10,233 nt of DNA from Candidatus Helarchaeota archaeon. Lineage in GTDB: Archaea; Asgardarchaeota; Lokiarchaeia; Helarchaeales; JABXJV01. Every line of letters starts with the position of its first letter. Positions within the stretch are counted from its first letter, which is position 1. The notes beneath the pieces were generated by a model. It worked only from the letters and a program-made list of their open reading frames with translations. It was not told the DNA's origin and did not search any database. Made by a program: the position numbers and the translations under genes. The stretch is taken from the NCBI GenBank assembly GCA_013375355.1, contig JABXJV010000407.1, positions 1-10,233 on the forward strand, written 5' to 3'. Positions 1 through 6,500 of the stretch are shown here, piece after piece.

Positions 1-47
1 AACATTGTCAAGTCTAAAACCCGTATGCCTTCTAAAGCTAAAGTCAT
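1..47 (-). CDS. N-terminus of a CaiB/BaiF-type (family III) CoA-transferase, truncated by the window edge
   Basis: Only the first 15 complete codons are present, reading MTLALEGIRVLDLTM from an ATG at 47. The motif L-x-G-I-R-V-L-D-L-T directly after the start is the typical opening of family III CoA-transferases (CaiB, BaiF, formyl-CoA transferase and alpha-methylacyl-CoA racemase relatives). These enzymes move CoA between acyl-CoA and a free acid in the cytosol. The start is supported by the family's usual N-terminus and by a TATA-like box 31-44 nt upstream, which would give a short leader. Upstream of the ATG there is only a weak purine stretch (GAGAAG). The gene lies 99 nt downstream of the winged-helix gene on the same strand and probably has its own promoter. 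The exact substrate, and whether it is a transferase or a racemase, cannot be read from 15 residues. What I see is the motif; the family assignment is recognition from a short segment. Confidence 0.62.
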   Translation of the reverse strand, partial: MTLALEGIRVLDLTM

Positions 48-77
48 ATTTATCTTCTCGTTTAGATTTTCTGATTA

Positions 78-91
78 GTTTTTATAAAAAC
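78..91 (-). promoter_or_regulatory. TATA-like box, perfect 14-bp palindrome, for the CoA-transferase gene
   Basis: GTTTTTATAAAAAC is a perfect palindrome containing TTTATAAA, a good match to an archaeal TATA box. Its centre lies about 37 nt upstream of the ATG at 47. A start site 25-27 nt downstream of the box would leave a leader of about 10 nt, typical for archaea. No convincing purine-rich BRE precedes it. The palindrome cannot itself indicate direction; the minus-strand reading rests on the gene that follows. Confidence 0.45.
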
Positions 92-146
92 ATATTACAG
101 AATTTATTTATTTTAAAATTATCTTATGAATATTATTTTGATTTTA

Positions 147-524
147 TCAAGGAAGCTCTCTTAATTTTCTGATTTTTTCGATTTCCCTCTTGTCTGCCAA
201 TTCTTTCAGTTCTTTTAATCTATCATCAAGGGATTTTTCTAAATATTTTGTTGTATTAATGATCTTTTGAATATCGGGGTCTTTCTTTCTTAAATCTGAG
301 GCAACATCCCATACATCGTCGCCAATTGTTTTTCCTTCTTTAAGCAACGTTATTAGCCCTTTTTCGTATAATGTAATTATAAATTGTAATAACTCTAATA
401 GAGTCAATTTGAATTCTTTAGCAATTTTATTAGCAGGAACTCCAACATATCTATGTTTTGAAAGAAAATAGAATATTTTTCCTTCAAATGTAAAAAAATC
501 TGGAAGACCTTTCTTTTTTAGCAT
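147..524 (-). CDS. Small winged-helix protein with C-terminal coiled coil, function unknown
   Basis: This is a 125-residue cytosolic protein with no signal peptide or membrane segment. Residues ~12-64 look like a winged helix-turn-helix: F-E-G-K-I-F-Y-F-L-S, then VPANKIAKEFKL as a candidate HTH, a long helix LLELLQFIITLYEKG, and a short beta wing LITLLKEGKTIG. Residues ~83-123 are highly charged with heptad-like Leu/Ile spacing, suggesting a coiled coil. The start is set by GGAG at 533-536, 8 nt before the ATG. The giant surface-protein gene ends 29 nt upstream with no promoter or terminator between, so this is probably the last gene of the transporter operon. It could be a DNA-binding regulator of the operon, or a protein-protein adaptor for the basic tail of the giant protein or the coiled-coil tail of the ATPase. 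I do not recognise a specific family; winged helices occur in both DNA-binding and scaffold proteins. Confidence 0.85.
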   Translation of the reverse strand: MLKKKGLPDFFTFEGKIFYFLSKHRYVGVPANKIAKEFKLTLLELLQFIITLYEKGLITLLKEGKTIGDDVWDVASDLRKKDPDIQKIINTTKYLEKSLDDRLKELKELADKREIEKIRKLRELP

Positions 525-553
525 TAAATCTACTCCAACAGTATATTATTTTT

Positions 554-3500
554 TTAGTCATTATGATTTTCAGATTCTCCAAATAATACAACTTTTAGTT
601 TATCTCTTTTCTTCTTATCTCTTCTAGGTTTCTTTTTCATTCTTTTCTTCAACCAACTACCAGTTCTTCTAGCTGCATTGATGCTTGGGGAAAATACAGC
701 TGAAAACATAGAATTAAGTACAGCTGCCAATCTGCTTGGTTTACCTAATTTTCTCCAAAATGGTAGCAATAAAAGAGACGAAAATGTCATATCGAAAAAC
801 ATATTTCTCTTTAGTTTATCAAAACATTCATCAGTATACCATCTGGGTCTAACTTCCTCTCCGAGTCTTGCTCTAAAATTTTTCAAGTTGTTATACCGAA
901 TCTTACTCATTGTACCCCGCTTTACCGATCTCTTCCACATCTTTTGTCGTCTCTTTAACCATATAATCAAATTTTTATATGCTAATCTTTGAATTTCATA
1001 GGATGTGCGTTTTTTAAAATAGTACCATTCTATAAATAAGACAAAAAATACGATAAAGATAATATAGAAAAGGGGATCAGCTAATAGTTGTTCAAAATAT
1101 GATGCTTCTGGAGGTACTAAAGGTAAAAATGGAACTTTTATCGTATAAACTTGAAAAACTGGATAAGTTAGTGAATATGAAAACGTCGTAGATACAATAT
1201 CATAGGTTACTTTTGGATGAATAACAGAAACATCTGCCCAATATGAAATATTAAGTGTCCCATTAAGATCTCTAACTTCAAGGAAAATAATTCTACCTCT
1301 CCAATCAATTGTGGCATTTTCTTGTATAAATGGATCAATTTCTATAAAGGGTTTAAATCTTAATTCACCTGACTCATTGTCATAAGTTAAATCTAGCATA
1401 TCTAGAGTCATATTGTAATAATCATTGTCCAAAATATTAATATAATCTTCCCCATTCCATATGTAAAACCTACATTGGTTCATTGCTATAGAACGGTTAT
1501 CTTCTTTTAAAATAATCGCAAAATAATTTAATCTTAATAAATCTTTGCTATCATTATTGTAGATTTCAAACCAATACAAATCTCTATTATCAAGGTCAAT
1601 GTATGCTGTGGTATTTTTTTGAATTACCTCATAATTTGGAGTGTATCCAGATTCCCTAACTTCAGGCTTACCCGTATATTCTCTCTGAGCTAAGGTAACT
1701 TGCCCAACTTCATCTAATGACATAATAGTTTGTATCTGATAAATCATTAAATTAAATAACCCTATTCCACTAGGAAGTTGAACATCAGCTAAATCTTCAA
1801 GATCAACATCCATCCCCTCCATTCCGAAATCTAACATAGAATCGAGTCCGAGATTCATATCTGTATCCATGCCCATAAAATCTCCCATAACTTCATCTAA
1901 ATCCTCGTACATCATCTCAAATAATCTATCGCTTAAATCATAATGGAGTGTTATTGAATCTTCAGTTGTAAGAAATTGAAATGTAGGAATTTGTCCAGTT
2001 ATTTGATGTGTCCAAAGAATCGCAATATTTGAAGTATCTGTTACATTTAAGCAATATACCAAATTCTCATCTGACCCAATTATTATTTCTGGTATGCTAT
2101 CATTAGTTACATCTCCTACTGTAATACTCTTTATATCACCAGTAATATTATAGATCCATAAAAGCTGACCGTTTGTCCTATTTAGTGAATAAAGGTTATT
2201 GTCACTAGAGGCAGCAAGGATTTCTTTTTTTCCATCTAAATCAAGATCTTCTATTACTATATCGTTAATAGGCCCATTAGTTTCATAACTCCATAGAAAT
2301 TCTCCTGTATCTCCTTCAAACATATATATTCTCCTATTTCCTGATCCAACAATAATTTCTTTAATCCCATCATTATCGACATCTCTAGCCACAAATTTAG
2401 TTACAATACCCATTCCCAATTGACTATCCCATAGATTTGAACCATTTATTAGATCATGAGAAAATAAAATTCCATTTATGTTAACAAAGAGTAGTGTCTT
2501 ATTACCATCATTCTTTATGTCTGTGACTTGAAATGACTCTCCTATCCAACCTGAAGAAATTTCCCATGCCTTATTTTGATTATCTGTATTATTGAAGAAT
2601 AATAACAATTCATGCTCTTCTGTATAATTTATTACAAGTTCTGTTTGATTAGAAGTTAAATTAGTGCTTAGATAAATCCTGCTTCCATTAAAATATGCTC
2701 CTGCACTCTCATTATAATAATTAAAAGCTGTAGGTAATGGTTCATTAGCCGTGAAATTGAACTCACTTCTATTATAAACCCCAAATACCCTACTAATATT
2801 AAATTTAACTTCAACGGTGAGATTATCAATTGAAGTCTGATTTTCTATTAAATTTTGAGGTCTCAAAACTCCATTTATCCCATTAATTGATTCTTCTGTA
2901 AATATTAATAGTAGATAATTATTTTTGTTTGTAGCGTTTGAACAATTGAGGATAACTGGTGTTTGAATTATCCCTTGGTCTGGTCCAATATATGTATGAT
3001 TAATGTAAATTGTTCCATTAAAGAATTGTATTTCATTTAATAGATTCTCTTTCGAATCAATTAAATCTCCTGAAAAATTAAAAAGATAGGTAAATGAACT
3101 TGCATTTGAATAATAGTAATATTTTACAAATACTGTTGCATTAGGTGCATCCAAATCCCTTCCTAATGTAATACTTTTCCCACTAATTGAACCTCCTGGA
3201 AAATAATTTATACCCGTCTGATCAGATTCATTCCATACTCCTATTACCGTTTTTGGATAAAAATCCATTGTAATTGTAGTGGGACTCTTTTTAGTATAAT
3301 TTATTACAAGTTCTGTTTGATTAGAAGTTAAATTAGTACTTAAATGAATTGTTCTTCCAACGAAATAGGCCCCCGCACTTTCATTATAATAATTAATAGC
3401 CGTAGGAAGCGTTTTATTAGTTGTGAAATTGAATTCACTTCTATTCCAAACTCCAATTATTGCTTGGGCCTCATAAGTACTTATATTATATCTAACTTCT

Positions 3501-6500
3501 ACGGTGAGATTATCGATTGATGTCCGACTTTCTAATTGATTTCGAGTATATATTGTCGAATTTTGGCTCTCATTTGCCATAAGCCATTGATTATCAATGT
3601 TTAACACAGAGGCTCTTAAAATAGTATCTCCATCAAATGACATATTTAGAATAGGACCTTCTGTTCTATAATCCCATAAAAGAGCACGATTGCTGCTGTT
3701 TAACGCCCTAATCTCATAGGTAGGATAGAACCCATTTACTGCTACAATCGTATCATTTTCACCATCATTATTAATATCCTTAATTAAAATAGGGTTCAAA
3801 TTTAATCCCTTTGGGAAGTCAGAATATTGTGTGTAATTTTGGAAAATTGCATAATCTTCTAAACCCAATAATGATTGAAGGGAAAAAATATCTAATATTT
3901 GGTTTAGAAGGGAGGGGCTTTCACGAATTGTTATATTTGTAACAAATCTCGAATGTACCCTGGGATCTGTAAATATTTTACACTGAGTTAAAAATTCGTA
4001 ATTACCAAGTTGACTCAAGAGATCTATATCGACTGGAAGATCGGTAGGTAATGGTATATCAATTGATGGAGCGGGTTCAAAGGGTGACGATGTTAAATTT
4101 AACATCTCATCAAAAGAAGAAAATAAATTTATGAGATCGAATTGTGAAAGAAAAATTATTGGTTTATATGGTCCAATATCTGGTGAAATAGAGGAATTTA
4201 ACACTAACATTTGCTTAGATAAAGACATCGTAAGATTTCCTATGATTCTAATCAATGGACTAGTTCTTATATCAAATAAATGCGCTATGAAGGGATATAT
4301 TGCAGGTAAGGTTTGATTTTGTCCTGGAAATGAATATTCATATGGCGGAACGGTTGTCATATTAAATCCAAACAAAGGATTGGGGAAGATATAATATGAA
4401 TAATTAACTACTAAGTCCATCGGAGTTATATTTTTACCGAAAGTAATGTTATTTCCTGAAAAAGTTCCATCATCAGCTGGATTTAGAGGATCGCCGTAAA
4501 AAAAATTAATTACTGGTGGGATTTTTTTAATTGGTTGCCCGGTTGTATAGTTGAATTCAGATCGATTCCATACTCCAACAACTCCACTTAATGGATCTAA
4601 CGTTTTAGCACTAATAGGATAAGTTACATTAGTATTCTGTTCATCTATTGAAGTGGTGTTTTCTATTATATTATTGGTAATTTGATATAAAGATGGACCA
4701 GTCCCATTATATATGTAAGTTAAATTTTCATATCTTGGTGGATGTGTAATAAAAACATTCTGTAACCGGATCTCTACATATAAATTAGTTGTTGATTCAC
4801 TAGTCATTGATAAATTGGCAAAAACTCGTAAATTTAAATCATATATATCAAATGCTTTTAAAATTATGTGGAATTTATCATCTTTTCCCATTATAATTAG
4901 ATCCGAATAGCCATCACCATCTACATCTCCTGTTGTTAATTCTTTAATCCCGTATTCGGTTGTGTTTAAAGTATATTCTAATATCCTAGTGTATTTATTG
5001 TTTCCAATACTTTCATAAAAGAAAATACTTCCATTTTCACTAGCGGCAACAATTTCCGTTCTATTATCTAAATCAAAATCTTCCAATAATAAATTAGTAA
5101 TAAACGTAGCATTAGAAATTTCTGAACTAATATTGATGGCTGCGGTATTTGTATATCCCTCTAAAGTTCTGATTATGATTGTTTGAGTAGGATCAGTATT
5201 ATTATTTATTACTTGGGTAGAAATAACAGGTTTAAAAACATTAATCCAAGTTTCATTACATGTAATTATTTCTATATAATTATCAAAATCAGAATCACCA
5301 GTTATCATATCTAAATTATAATTTGATAGATTTTTCAATGGCATAAAGCCCAAACTGGTATTTTCAAATATAGAAATTTGTGTACTATTTGAACATAGAA
5401 TTTCCTCACGTGTATCCTGGTCCGTATCTCCATGAGCAAGAGAATAACAAGAACCATCAATATTTTTTGACCATTTTTTAGACCAATTAATGGTTTCACT
5501 TTCCCAACTACCATTAATAACATAAACCGAACCATTATCTAAACCAACAACAAACTCCTCATTAGCATCTTTATCCAAATTAAGACCATCTTCCACTAAA
5601 AGCGATGAAATTCCACCGTTTTGAAATGTAATATTATAGGATTCGTAAATACTCAAATCGAGTGTCGTATTAAACTCAAATATAGTTAAATTTCCCTTTC
5701 CATCGTTATCTGTAAATCCAACAAATAATTCTTTGTCATTGTCCTGATCAAAATCGCCAGTCCCAATGCATTTATTGATAACTGTTCCATTTAATGAAGG
5801 TGAATCCCAAATTGATAGATATTGGTCTCCTTGTTTTTGAAATATAGAGATATTAGTGTAATCCTTACTGGCTTGTGTCCAATTATATGCAACGATAATT
5901 TCAGAAACGCTATCATTGTCTAAATCATTACTAACCACTATGGCAGAAAGATTTCCTGCAAATTGAGAACTATCCCATAGGTTATTTTCAGCCTCTGAAA
6001 AATTATATAATTCTATATCAACAGGGTTTCCCAATAAAGTAAGTAATTGTGAACCAATTGCTTGAACCGTGGAATTTTCAATTAAATCTAATTCATCTGA
6101 TATAATATCCTCTCCAAAAGGATATCCAACCAAAAATGATGAATTTAATATTCCTCGTATATTTTCTAAAGCTAACAAATTTCTAATTAAACCCGGTCCA
6201 TTAATCATATTATCTAATAATTCAGTAATTGTAAAACCTTCAATATGAACTAGCGTATTCAGAATCGTATTAAATACTGTATAATCCGTCATCAACATTC
6301 CTACTAATAATTCGAGTAATGGGGACAACATTGTAACCTGATCTAGCATTGATTCTATCGTCAAATATGCCCAGTACCCTTCTAATCCCGTGATTAATCC
6401 TAACATTGCATTTAATGCACTAATAGCGGCATAAAACACTTCTGGACTTCTTATTATATCTATCCGAAGAGGTTCAAACTCAAGAAGTCCCCAACCACCT

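Noticed and set aside
678..992. Open frame on the plus strand opposite the cytosolic tail of the giant protein
   Set aside because: It is antisense to a clear coding region, has no ribosome binding site, and its translation looks like an arbitrary Leu/Phe/Ser-rich product.
4131..4316. Short plus-strand open frame inside the giant gene
   Set aside because: It is an antisense shadow of a supported gene with no promoter or ribosome binding site. The same applies to the frames at 6591-6821, 8713-8910 and 8929-9117.
5335..5535. Minus-strand frame overlapping the first propeller
   Set aside because: It lies in an alternative frame inside the propeller-coding region. The giant protein's frame shows repeated conserved motifs there, while this one has none.
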